A stretch of DNA of 64,000 nucleotides from assembly GCF_037126465.1 (NCBI RefSeq), contig NC_088209.1, forward strand, positions 21,519,146-21,583,145, given 5' to 3'. The translations under genes and the position numbers were made by a program. Source of the stretch: Ornithodoros turicata. Its lineage: Eukaryota > Arthropoda > Arachnida > Ixodida > Argasidae. Positions 22,004 through 33,654 of the stretch are shown here, piece by piece. The notes beneath the pieces were generated by a model. That model made no database searches, was not told where the DNA came from, and saw only the letters and a list, made by a program, of their open reading frames with translations. Every line of letters starts with the position of its first letter. Positions within the stretch are counted from its first letter, which is position 1.

Positions 22004-22100
22004 AGAAAAATGTGCGTCCTGCTCTTAATTCCCTCAAACCTGAAAGGATAGCTGTGTCATCAGGCCTAAAGTCTATACAGTCGCAAAATCCCGGCGTTCT

Positions 22101-22165
22101 GATTGGACACCAGTCAGTGTGACGTCACGCAGGATATATACTCCTTAGTATAAGAAGAAAGAAAC
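22101..22165 (+). promoter_or_regulatory. Candidate core promoter: inverted CCAAT, CRE, TATA
   Basis: In 40 bp there are an inverted CCAAT box (ATTGG, 22102-22106), a palindromic cAMP-response element GTGACGTCAC (22119-22128) and a TATATA box (22135-22140). Spacing would put a start near 22165. The downstream sequence has no recognised coding exon; it could be the 5' end of an unrecognised non-coding or retroposed transcript. Inference from motif spacing only. Confidence 0.35.
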
Positions 22166-22397
22166 AAAATAAGGATATCCCAGCCAAGTGTGCACGTTGT
22201 ATCAACAAACGTGACAGTTGATTGCAGTGTATTCTCTACGCGAAATCATAAGTGCAAGTCGCCCAGGCTTTCCAAGTAGAAACGCTTCATAAGTGGTTAG
22301 GTATTTTAGTACTTATTTTGAGTCCGAGGACTTCAAGACCGGCAATATCGCAACGGGGGATTTCGCAACAATTCCACGTGTACCAAAAGTGGATGTT

Positions 22398-22484
22398 TCT
22401 CAGGGGACATTTTTTCTGGGGGCATTTTTTTCCGGGGACATTTCCTCCGGGGACATTTTTTCCGGGAACATTTTTTCCGCTTCC
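22398..22484 (+). repeat. 15-16-bp tandem repeat, about five units
   Basis: Degenerate repeats of CGGGGACATTTTTTC. They read as a G-[TD]-x-F-x-type repeat in two frames, but the surrounding frame is short and unrecognised. Upstream (22325-22370) the words GGCAATATCGCAACGGGG and GGGGATTTCGCAAC reappear near 63120-63160, so the locus belongs to a dispersed family. Confidence 0.7.
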
Positions 22485-22489
22485 CGTCC

Positions 22490-25400
22490 AGATCACATAC
22501 GGAATACCTTCACGCTCTGATATCGCCTTCGCAGTTGCTGCACCCGACGACTGAGAATGTCTTCCTAACTCTAAATTAACCTCTCCACATTGCATACACC
22601 CGTGCGAGACATAGAATTAGGAAACTCACCACGAAACCTACGTCGCAGCAATAAGCGAAGACGCAAGTCGAAGGCGTTCAATGGCGGCGCGCCAACGGCG
22701 CCACCTGGGGAGAGCCTATCGTAACAGTTTCAGAAAAAAGGTCTCTAGAGGCTAACATTCCCAATTAACGCAAAAACATTATTTTTAAATATGTTGTGGG
22801 AGACGTGATAATATCTGACCAATTCAAAAGGACACCGCCTGAAGTGGCTATACATGTGATTGGTGACTGCAACTATATGACTGAATCACATTTTGGCTTC
22901 GGTAACTGTTCCTGTAACTAAATTAGTAACTTATATAGCTCTGGCCCCGAGGGAAATGGCAATACTCGATGCGGTGTCTTCGAAGGGCGATCATAACACG
23001 GTGAACACCGACGAGTCAACTAGCTAAGACGTCCGACCACATTAAGCTCCTATCGATCAATGATGGCGTTAACTGAACTCAAGGACGCGTCTGGGACATT
23101 CTTCCAATCTACACTTCCTTCAGAATCAATGTCGCTATCATTCACTTTTTCATCATGGAGCGAGTGGGTGATAAGTGAAGCGATAGGAGCGGTAGAGAGG
23201 GCACTTAAGGCCCATCAAGTGCTTCCACTGTGTCGCGACTGGCGTACTTAATGGCTGCGTGCAGCGTCATGCAACGCAATGCAATTTAACGTATTACTAA
23301 GATACGTATACGTAATGAAACATCGTCGAATCGATGTTTCTTGACGTCTAATTTACCTTTTTACAATTTAATTTTAATTTATCTTTTACGTGGCTGACAC
23401 TTAAGAAATTTCATGTAAAATTTCATTTAGCATTTCATGTAACATAGCATAAAGCCAGAAAGACTGCGGAAAATTTGTGTTAATAATGCGTAAGGCAGGA
23501 AGTTCATAATTTACGTGAGGAAGGAGCCCACTCAAGCAGCCCTCGCAGCTGTTTGCACTGGGTCTCCCACATTGTATTACAATGCGAATGAAAGTTCGTT
23601 CAAGTAGATGATACAAATATTGATGTCAACAACGAAACTTGTATCCGGAAAACTGAACACAACCTGATCAGAAGCAATAAATCACATCTCTACATCGATG
23701 ATAAATTAGACGCTAGGCGTGGTATACTCACCATAAGCCCCTGAGCCACTTTTAGTCGCAAAAAGGCGCACGACCTCAAATTCCTTTTTCAGCTCCTGAA
23801 AGGTGACTCCAAACTAGATTATCGTCAGCTGTTTCGCTAATCTCATTTGCACGAATCCAAAACATACGCAGCCGCCACCTTTCATCTGCCCACATCCCAT
23901 CTTAGTGCATACCAGTTCTCGTTCGCTTATCGTACCGCAGCTGAATGGATCACGCTTCCGTCTTCCATAGTTTGCTTCCCTGCGGTATCGACTCGTTCTT
24001 CACTGCTATTTCGCCCCCCCCCCCCAATATCTGCCTAGACTTTTTTATATTTTTCTTTTGAATCTGTACCGTTGTAACACCCTGTTCTTCTCTTGTATTG
24101 TATTGTATTGTATTGTATTGTATCTTTTATGCTCTGACCTACTTTTATGGCATTGTTCTTGTATTGTGTCATGCTTAGACCATCAACAAAGTGTCAGTAT
24201 TATCAATAAATAATAAAAAGGATAATAAGTGGTGCGTATACCATCATAAAAAAGCTAGAGAGGTTAAATATCTACATAATTGACTGGGTGTGATGGATGT
24301 ACATACGTACAGTTAAAACCTCAGTTGACTATGGCATATGTTTTAAATGAATGTTATACCTGCACAAGACCACCAGCTATAAGAAAAAATGAAAAACCTG
24401 ATCGCAGTAGAGAAGATTCAGCCGTTGGAATAAAGGATAGTACCGCAGACAGCAATTTGCAACTGAATACCACAGTATAAAGTAACTGTCTCTTGGGCAC
24501 GTGTTACCGGTAAAATGTAATTAAATCACGGTTACGGCTACTCATTTTCGAAGGTATTTAGGTACAGTAATTGATTACTTTCAAAAGTAATTAATTACAG
24601 TAACTTGTTTACTTGTAATTAGCTACTTGATAACACAGGTCCATAGTGTTCCTATTGTAAACAGTGTTTCTGTTGCAAACTAGCATAGCGGGGTTGCAAT
24701 GGTTCCACTGCGGTTTTAAAATCTTCTTTCGAAGCAAACCAAGCACTTTCACGAAGTCACTAGCCGAAATGCACATGAACGAGGGGTCAATGTAGTACCG
24801 ATTCCCTTAGAGCGTAGCAAGTATCCTGAGGCCGCTTCAAGTGACAGGTTAGGGGTGGCAGTTCACCATCGTTCGTGGTTTTGTTTTTTGCAACAATTTA
24901 GAGTGAAGCTCAAATGTTGCCGCAGTGCTTTGTGCGATCGCAAAATTCGCTTCTGAGCTCGCTTCCAAGCAGAACAAAACGTACAATTTCCGCATTGTAT
25001 TACAGTCCGCCCTTTGCTGTAACTTACTTGCCGATGCTGTGTTCGACACACTGATGGCTCTGCCGCTGTGCTACAAATTCCTTCTTGCAGAGTATCATGC
25101 AGTCACACTTTAGTGACAGAAAGATCTAGCTTGTGCACGTAGCCCTGCCTAAATCACGTTTACATTGCAATATCATAAAAATGAATTAAAATAGTACATT
25201 AAAATAGTTAGCTTCGGTGAACCGGTTCGAACATTTATTTTTTCTGCTCTAGACCCGAACCTGATCTGAACCCATATATACATGAACCCGAACCGAACCT
25301 TAAAAATAATAATAATAATAACGGTTCCGGTCCCTGATACCAGGCGAATAGTTATATAACTGAAACAAACGTATGTATGTGACATACGCAAAGGGATCTT

Positions 25401-25600
25401 GGCCTCCGAGCATGCAATTTCAAGTCCTGCAGGCGTTCGTGCAGTTTTTCACAGACTCTAAGCTGGTGGATGTACTGTGACTGTGACTTCACTCACTGTG
25501 ACAAACTTGTGACGTATGTGACACGCGACTGCTATTTTATTTTCATTATTGCTCCTCAACTATCATTCTCTTTACTTCACTGGATATTTAACTGAACTGG
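22490..25600. other. No gene recognised; small repeats
   Basis: Contains a core fragment of the fold-back family at about 23757-23780, a C run at 24016-24025, a (TATTG)n microsatellite at 24091-24122, a degenerate TAATTAC-rich stretch at 24500-24640 resembling a decayed hAT MITE, and a CGGTTCCGGTCCCTG end at 25322-25337. No exon with splice support was found. Confidence 0.4.
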
Positions 25601-25607
25601 AGTAGCC

Positions 25608-25768
25608 GCCCAAGCAGCACAACATCTTGGCTCAACTGGGCCAATATTGGCAATGTCAGCCCAATATTTGACCAATATTGGCAATGTCAGCCCAATACTG
25701 AACCAATATTGGCAATGTCAGCCCAATATTAGACCAATATTGGGCCAAATGTTGTGCTGCTTGGGCGA
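25608..25768. mobile_element. TIR element with internal 35-bp tandem repeat
   Basis: Ends are CGCCCAAGCAGCACAACAT and ATGTTGTGCTGCTTGGGCG, an exact inverted pair. Between them are about three repeats with the core GACCAATATTGGCAATGTCA. At about 160 bp it is non-coding. No target duplication was identified with confidence. Confidence 0.75.
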
Positions 25769-25808
25769 CTCTCTCCATGAGCGCCCCATGGGGCGCTCAT
25801 GGAGAGAG
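25769..25808. repeat. 40-bp perfect palindrome
   Basis: CTCTCTCCATGAGCGCCCC, AT, then the exact complement. It directly abuts the TIR element to its left, sharing none of its sequence. Confidence 0.95.
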
Positions 25809-26306
25809 GATTTTTCCTACACCAAAGCAAACCAAACCGAACTTCGTAGAAAGCAGAACTCCCTTTTTGAGTTTGAGTATGTTTACCTAAAAAATAGGGA
25901 AGATATTGAATTCGTCACCCGACGAATTCTGTTACTCCCTCAAAGATCCCCTAAATGAACCCTATAGAAATGCAAAAGATTAATGAAACTATAAAAATAG
26001 AAAAACATCACCCCTCCCCTGTCAACGAACACATGCGTATAGCTGAATCCCCTAGACGTGAAGTGAAGTGCGAGAAACTGGCAGGAAAGGGGAAGTCGAC
26101 AACATATGCCTAGAATGCGCTCCTAAAATACAGATTCCATATCACTACGCACTATGAAGTTGACAGGTGCTGGTAACGCCGCATCTCTCTTCTTGTGTTC
26201 CCATACACCCAGCACCTTGACTATATCGAGGATTGACTATACTCGAAACTTGAACACATACTTCAATATTCGATTCCGAACCCGAATCGAACTCGCAATT
26301 ATTCGC

Positions 26307-26985
26307 TTCGGTATAGGGTTTATTCACATGACGTCATCCGCAGGAGAGCGCCACTGTCGCTAGCAGAGTTGCCGCCATTTTGTAGGTCCTCAGGTGTTGA
26401 CTGTCCGTGCCTTCACCCACTTAGCATTCACATTACATTTGGTGTTTCAGAGATACTGTGCTGCGTGAATATTATTTGTACCACGATCCAAGCAATTTCC
26501 ATGCTTTCAGCGTTAATAGTCCTCTGAAAAGCACATGGCAGGGAACGAAAACCGGAACCAAACTTCGATGTACCCACATCATGGCGGCGATTTCGCATTT
26601 TCGAAGCCAGTGCCCTCTTGAGGGATGACGTTAGTGCATAAACTCTATAGGGTTTATTCACTGACGTCACCCCTCCAGAGGACACTGGCTTCGAAAGGGC
26701 GAAATCGTCGCCATCATGATGTAGGTCCCTCGAAGTTTGGTTCTGGTTTTCGTTCGCTGCCATTTGCTATTTAGAGGGCTATTAACGTTGAAAACATTGC
26801 AATTACTTGGATAGGGTACAAAAATAACATGCACACAGCACAATAACTTTGAAACAATGAATGTACGGTGAATGCGATGTGGGCGAGGGGCAGTCAAAGC
26901 CTGTGGACCTAGAAAATGGCGGTAAATCTGCTAGCGACAGCAACGCTCCCCTGCGGGGTGACATCGTGTGCATAAACCCTATTCG
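26307..26985. mobile_element. Head-to-head pair of fold-back elements forming a large palindrome
   Basis: The left half (26307-26650) and right half (26645-26985) are inverted copies of a unit of about 340 bp, alignable almost throughout. Each unit has ends with TATAGGGTTTATTCAC and TGACGTCA-like sequence, and inner blocks such as GGCGGCGATTTCGC, CCAAACTTCGA and the ATTAACGTTGAAA type. The two units share the central ACTCTATAGGGTTTATTC. Open frames on the minus strand are by-products of the symmetry. Confidence 0.85.
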
Positions 26986-27486
26986 AAAAATCCCAATACT
27001 CGCGTAGCTCTGAAAAAAAAAAAAAAAAAGGCAAAAAAGCCCTAGACCTGACGCATTCTATCGGCAACCGGGAGTGTGCCCGGCATCAGGCCACTTGGGA
27101 CACGCTTTCACGGCGCAGATAATTCGTCTGTCAAAAAGAGGCCGGACAACAAAGTGTTTTTAAGCGTGTGTGTGTGTGTGAAGTGTTATCGTCGGCCGGT
27201 GCGGCAGCCTCCCCTCTCCGACCGACAACAAACTTCTCTTTGAGGAGCCGACGACGACAACGGGCCTTTCGTCTTTCCAAAGAGGAGGAGGGGGAGATAC
27301 AGCTGTTGCTAAGCGTCCGTCTGTGCACGTGCTGCTCACATGCCATCTAAGGTCAGGCTCCCAAAACCTCCAGTGCTGTTGACGTGACGTGATTTCGTCC
27401 TCATTGATTGCTGCTGCTGCGACACAACGCGCCCGACCCCGCGATATAGAAGTGGAAGGAGAAGGCACAAAGTGCTTCTGTTATAT

Positions 27487-27834
27487 ACGGTGTATTCACG
27501 CGAGCGACATACTCACGGAATATTCCGGCGGAAGAAAAAGCGAAAGCACTGCTCACAGAGACGAAGTTCCGTCCCGTGTTATATTGAGCATTAACACGGT
27601 GCGGAATATCGGGAGTGGCGTACTGCGCGTTTAGCAGACGACACTTAGCAGACGACACCGTCAGCGTCTTTCTTGTCGTCTGCTACGGAATATCCTGTGG
27701 CTGTGTCGCAGGACATTCCCCACGGTTAGCAGTGTACGTGAACACTGGACGTTGAGCGCTCGCTCTCAGAAAGCTATGACGTTTTTCGCGTCTTCCGCTT
27801 CAGCCGGGAATGTCGCTCGTGTGAATACACCGGT
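27487..27834. mobile_element. Non-autonomous TIR element
   Basis: Terminal inverted repeats: CGGTGTATTCACGCGAGCGACAT on the left and ATGTCGCTCGTGTGAATACACCG on the right, differing at one base. About 350 bp. Near the centre, TTAGCAGACGAC occurs twice directly and once inverted. No target duplication was resolved, so the superfamily stays open. Confidence 0.8.
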
Positions 27835-29547
27835 TAGGGTCCATCTTTTAGTTTTTCTTTTCACCACGATAACAACAGCAACGACAACTTTAACTCGATG
27901 ATGACGGTTATTGGGGAGTTTGATCGCTCGTGGTAATCTGGTTATTGATTAGTTTCCCCGTGAGGACTGAAGTCCTACGTCAACACGTCGAACAATACAC
28001 GTGTTCTTCCACCGTGACAAGTGGCGTTAGAACGTGTCTGAAAATCAACCTGGTTCTTTGAACAATTATCGTCGCTTCCACTCTCCACGAAGAAAGTATT
28101 TTTTTTTTATTTAGGCAACCGAAATATTTGCACATTACGCCGTAGGTATGTTAAGGTAAGGTCTCCCTGGACGTCACAAAGGCCACAGCAGGTACAGCTT
28201 TGGTCAAAAGTACACGGAACACGGCACTGGCGTATTTCTTCATCTGAACGGCCCCCTGCTTCATATCCAGGAAGGGATCGAATAAGAAACGGGTGACAGT
28301 CTATTCTATCGATCTCTCAGTATCTCTGTCCGCTCCTGTTTGCTGATAGGGTGTCGCTCCAATAGAGAAATGCGACACCCTGGTGTTCCGTAGACTTTTG
28401 TCCCCCAAGCTGTACGATTCAGTATCATACACTGTAAAGACAGCTCCACCGCACAAAAACGCTCGAGACCAGCCAACGTTCACAATGATATTATCGCTCA
28501 GTCTCCTGGCTTGCTGAGTACGGCGGCGAAGTGCGGCGAAAAGTACCGCATAGTCTGCAAGTCACCGTGCTTTTACTGCGCAAACTTCAGTTCGTGTGCG
28601 ATAACGAAGTAACGTCTTCGGAAGATCATTGCATCGAGGATTTTTGTCTCCTTTTGAACTAATCAGCTTTCGAACCAACCTTTTTAATTTGAACCAAAGC
28701 TACCCCAACGATTTTCATTACACCAGTGAAGTAAGATAGAGCGGACAAGCTATAGATGACAGTCGTGTTCAACTTAAGAAGGAAAAGAAATCTAGTCCGT
28801 CGTCTACATACGCCCTTTAGGAGATAGGGAGATACAATAGCGCGCCAGGAGAACTACTGCACCGCCACCATGGGGTAGGGCGAATGTGAGTGTGATGGAT
28901 TATATTGTCTGGCGGAGGAAGGAGAGTGACGAATTCTTGAGTCGTGTTTGTGTCGTTCGACTCCGTTCCTCAGTCTTAAAGATTAGGTACTAGCTTTGAA
29001 CCACTGCACCACTTTGGACAACATAGCCATCGTTGTACACCATAAAAATAAAATCCCATGACATCGTCGAGGGCCAGTCACTGCACCACGTTCGCCTTTG
29101 TGTGACACTGAAAGCATACGAACGGTGCTACTTCCGTGTCCCTTTATCGGAAGACAGAACCATATATCGTTTTGAATGATTTACCATTATGTGGCGAAGT
29201 TCTACTTCGGGGGTGTAGCGCATGCCGGCGTGAAAGACATATATTGGGACAATCAACATTACATTTTATAAAAACTATGTATTATGGAACAGAATTGATT
29301 TTTCCTATACAGTGAAACCTCTCTGTAACCGGGGAACTCGATTGCCGGTATGCGAATTAGGGTGGTCCTTGTAAACGTTTTCGTTTCTCTTTTTATTTTT
29401 CTACCGCGTTACTTTATGACTCTCGTATTACTTTATTATATGCCATCTTGCAATAGTATTGTGTGAACTCAGTTGTGAAAATAAGTTTTCACGGTTGTTA
29501 ATCTCCAGGTGCCTGCTTGGAGTAGGAGTACCTATTAAAGAGGCACT
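27835..29547. other. No gene recognised; repeat scraps
   Basis: Short tails of the non-LTR family at about 27885-27945 (minus), a weak fold-back fragment at about 28430-28520 and another at 29090-29215. A Tigger-like end, ACAGTGAAACCTCTCTGTAACCGG, starts at 29310. No exon recognised. Confidence 0.4.
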
Positions 29548-29930
29548 AAAGTGCAAAAGTGTCTCCTCGCAGAATGAAAGGCCCGTTACTTTGACATCAA
29601 TACAAAAGTAACGGGGTCAATTTCGTTGCGTCTCGCTCGTGATTTATACGCGAGCGAAAGCGCCCTTTCCCTCTTTCCTCATTCTCGAGAGGCGCCGCGA
29701 CGCGGAGCGGCTGGTCATTGGTCCCCTCAAATGACCACCGGCGACAACTCAACAAATCGTTTGAGGAGACCAATAGGAGGCCGCTCCCCATTGCCGCACT
29801 TCTCGAGAAGGTGAGAAGCGGGAAAGTGAAAAGTATACGGTTTCGTTCGAGCACAAATCACAAACGACCTTTTGTACTGCTGTCAAAGTAACAGGATCTT
29901 TCAATCCGCGAGGAGTAATGTTTGCACTTT
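29548..29930. mobile_element. 383-bp fold-back element, fullest copy of its family
   Basis: The left arm AAAGTGCAAAAGTGTCTCC, GCAGAATGAAAGG, CGTTACTTTGACA mirrors the right arm TGTCAAAGTAACAGGATCTT, CCGCGAGGAG, TTTGCACTTT. Further in, TCTCGAGAGGCGCC, GGTCATTGGTCCCCTCAAA and their complements continue the symmetry to a centre near GCGACAACTCAACAAATCG. Half copies lie at 1721-1835 and 55866-56156. Confidence 0.85.
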
Positions 29931-31265
29931 TAAATCAAATCAAACTTTATCTTGCTATGCCCACGAACCTTAACTGAAGCTGAACCTGCCCATAAGCCTC
30001 GATGATGGTCCACAATGAATACAGGCAGTAGGCCGTTAACGTTCAAGGAGAAATACATGAAAATAAATCACGAACAATTGAATTAAAACGGTCAACACGC
30101 AGAAAAGATTTCGTGTAGCAAAGGGCCAAGCGGGACAGAGGAGGTTGCAAAAATGGAGGATTGCAGAGAGCTCTATACTAAGGGAGAGTTCTTGAGAGTG
30201 CGCTCGTACTGCCCTTTACTCGTACACCTTAGTGCTGTAACGCTTTGATGCACGAGGGTCTTTGCAATATTCGCGTATTTTGCCGCGCGCCAGAAGTGTT
30301 GAGGAGAAGCTCGTGCTCAAGAAGAAGCTCAAGAGAAGTATCAAGCTCTGGTGGTGGTGACGGAACTGCTCGCCGTGGTCAGCCACGCTCAGGCCATTGC
30401 CATTCGTTCTCGTAAGCACGTGACATCCACAGAACTGTATTAGTTTCGATGCCGTCTTTCTACACGTCTACTGTCTCCTCTGCTGTAAAAAACGCAAAAT
30501 GCACGTTCACATCGACGCTAATAATCATTTACGGTATAATATATAGATATGTGCTCGCTATATATAAGTGCTTAGAGGCTTGACTTCACTGGCTTTGCAC
30601 TGGGCTTCCAGTGGTGAGTCTCTCACCCTGACAGGAGGGCATCACGTTCCACGTGACCTTCTGACGCCACCCATCTGCGCACCGCTGATGCCCAAAAAGG
30701 CCAAAACAGCAGTCCAGTGCTCGTGTGGCGACGACTGAGACTTATAAACACATGTTCTTCGTGCAGCGAAAGAGCTTCGGCTACTTTTCTTCCCCATACA
30801 GGGTGCGTAACGTAAGACTGACCTGAATTTTTATTTTAGAAGAAAAACCTATGAGAGTGGCATAGATGTTGTTTTTGCAGTTGGGTTCTACCTCCAGGCG
30901 GACATACTCTCGAAGAAAGTGTGCAACTAGACTAATTCCCTAAAATTCGTGAAGTAACTTTTTAATTAGGGGATTTCGGGCAAAAGCGAGATGGCAGATT
31001 GAGAGACTATCCTAGTTGCAAGCCATTTCACGCTTAACAAATCCTGAAATCCGCACATGCGTTAAAATATCCATCGCCGCGAATATATGCAAATGAGCCG
31101 AAACCGAAAGCGCGCCGACCGGGAACGAGGGGAGTACAGCGCTCATTTGAGTCATTTCACGTCAGAAGGCCACGTTATTTGGAGCGGCGGAGATAATGGG
31201 AGTAGGTGCCGCTCAACTGGCCAGATAAACCGCTTTCTGGCCCTGATAAGCCTCCATCGGGGTGG
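29931..31265. other. No gene recognised
   Basis: No conserved exon. A CAGGGTGCGTAACGTAAG motif at 30799 resembles a DNA transposon end related to the one near 32560. Short open frames carry no recognised domain. Confidence 0.4.
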
Positions 31266-31273
31266 GTGATGAG

Positions 31274-31843
31274 TAGAGGTGAGTGCGGGTAAGCAAACTT
31301 GGACCCTCACCCGCACAGCACCCGCGCGTGTGTGACCCGTACCCGCAAGAATTTAATCTGGGCGACACGCACCCGCAGTGCTGTCTGTATACCCGCCTAC
31401 CCGCATAGGGACCCGCAGGGGGAAGTGCTCCTCGTCCACTTTACCGTTGTTTCTATTTTAAAACAATAGAAATTCTGAGTGTTGGCTACGTGTCTCGGAC
31501 GGCTTCAATCGTATGTCAATAAAACTGCAATTCAAGAGAGAGCCATGTCTACATTAATAATCGAACTCGCCCGCCAGCACTTGCCTGCTGCAGTCTGGCA
31601 CATGGATTTATACGGCCAACGACATTGGGCACTGCTGAGCTCGCGTGTGACAGAGACGGATCACTTAGTTGGCCATAGAGTGCGGGTAATGCGGGTATAC
31701 CCGCATTTCCCGCAGTCGCGTTGCGGGTACACCCGCATTTTAGCCGCTACCAGCAGGGATCGCAAATTCCGACCCGCAACTCGTGACGATGTGCGGGTAA
31801 CTGCGGGCACCCGCGGGTATACCCTCACCCGCGCTCAGCTCTA
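31274..31843. mobile_element. hAT-type MITE with 8-bp duplication GTGATGAG
   Basis: Ends are TAGAGGTGAGTGCGGGTA and (inverted) TAGAGCTGAGCGCGGGTG. The octamer GTGATGAG flanks both sides (31266-31273 and 31844-31851). Subterminal zones are rich in CCCGCA/ACCCGC words; the centre is unrelated. The 121-codon frame through its right half is unrecognised. At 570 bp it lacks a transposase. Confidence 0.9.
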
Positions 31844-31859
31844 GTGATGAGCACCTCTC

Positions 31860-33650
31860 AGGCGGCGCTTTTTCGGTTCATTTACATACCAAAATTCGGG
31901 GAATATTTTAGCCCAAGTGTGTGTTCACTTCTATCATTTCTGGGCCGGCGGACGTTCTTGGCCATGTGTTGCTCAACCGTCGAATGATTAATTACCTAAA
32001 AATCGTTAATTAACTTTTTAATTATAAAAGCTACGAAGTGGTCCCAATGAGAAATCTGTTCCTTTTGGTCACCTGATATCGTAGCCGTTTTCAGAACAAA
32101 AATCCGTTCGGTAGATCGTCCGCAAAAAAATCGTGAAGGCACACCATTTTTTTCTTTATTTTGTGCGCATCTTCGGAGACGCGTCTTTCCTTCACCCCCG
32201 ATGTGAGAGGGTGAAGTAGCACAGTGCCGCCTCATGTGACGAAGATTAGCTTTAACTTGCGGAAACAAAACAAAAGCATATGTATCGGGCGACGCTATCG
32301 GAACTGCCGTTATCTTGGGTTCCATTTTCTGTTTTCTTTTAAACTTTTTCCAGGACGCAAGAGGCGAAAATGTTTCACCCTCTCACATTGGGGGTGAAGG
32401 AAAGACGGGTCTCCGAAGATGCGCAATGAACAAAATAAAGAAAAAAAATAGTGTTCCTTCACGAATTATTTGCCCAAAGATAATAGAAGTGAAAACAGGA
32501 GGTCTATAGCCCTTATAGTTTTTTAATGAAAAATCTGTATTAAAAAAGACACCCTGTATACGTGTGTGTGTTTACAACTGCTCAAACGTCACCATATCAG
32601 CATACACTGCGCATACACATACACTCTGTGCAAGTCAAAGAGCTTCGGCTTCCTTTTCTCCCTATATAGATTTTTTCTGGCATAACATGTGGCGAAGTGC
32701 CGCATGTAGCTGGTCAATTACATGTGCCTCCCAACCCCGACAAGACACAATTTTATATGCACACCTATATCTTCGCTCTGGCACTGTGGCACAGACGTGT
32801 TCGGCTCAGTTCCCTCTCACATTGTCTCGTGCTCTCCTTTGGGCATTGATGCGACAGGACCACAGACGACACAAAGAAGTCCCACGACGTTTCAAGCAAC
32901 ACACTATTTTTTGTATAACTGAAGCAATTCTTCCCATCTTGCCGTGACAGTCATTAATGTAACGGGTGTCAATGCTTATGGGCTTCTGCAAGACCTTTAC
33001 TTTTATCGCTTCTACGCTGTGGAAATCGCCCATCATCAGATATGCTAAAGGATACACGCAAAGGGTGATTTTGTAGTAACAGACATGCAAAGAAGAAATG
33101 AATAGCTCGGGGCAAAGCAAAGAAATTGTCGTTACTTCTGGAGCATTCAATATGTTCCCAAGTTCCATCGATCGGAAAGTTAAAAAGAAGAGTGTAGCAA
33201 AACAGCTAAGTGTGCCGCGGTCGGTGCCCTGGAGGATTACGAAATTTCTATTTCGAACCGTTCATGGCTGTGACATGTGCGTGTGTGCCAGACAATGAGG
33301 GGCTTTCTTCCTCGTTCGCAACAATAGTTTTACCTGAGCAAGAGAAAGAACTGGCTGGTCCTCTATACTTTGCTTTCTACGTTGCCTTTAATTTGAAGCA
33401 CGCTAGCTTGCAATCATCAGATTTAACGGGTAATTGGAAAAGTGCATTTTGCAGCGCAACTGCAACACCGATAAGAAGGGAAATCGATTATGTGTCGTCC
33501 AGATTTCTTGCTGAGCAGTTTGAAGTAGAATTGTTGCGCTTGTTTTTAAAGCGATACCTTTCCTCGCTTCGAGACCCGCGCCCTTTGCAAAACGAAGCTG
33601 CATTTTTTTATTCGTCTTTTTTCCTTTTCACTCTATTAAACATATCCCCC
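31860..33650. other. Inverted pair and transposon-like end; no gene
   Basis: About 32145-32215 (CATCTTCGGAGACGCGTCTT, CACCCCCGATGTGAGAGG) is inverted at about 32372-32425, forming arms around a spacer of about 150 bp. A GACACCCTGTATA end lies at about 32550. A frame of 169 codons (33210-33719, plus) runs into the satellite; its product is unrecognised and I do not call it a gene. Confidence 0.4.
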
Positions 33651-33654
33651 CTCC

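Noticed and set aside
22252..22595. Three overlapping frames with G-T-F-F/G-D-I-F-S repeats
   Set aside because: They come from a short tandem repeat that is open in several frames and on both strands; no evidence for translation.
23060..23251. A 63-codon frame, and an acidic minus-strand reading of the same segment
   Set aside because: Short, without splice support or recognisable family.
26428..26897. Minus-strand frames of 111 and 76 codons
   Set aside because: Both lie inside the head-to-head palindrome and mirror each other.
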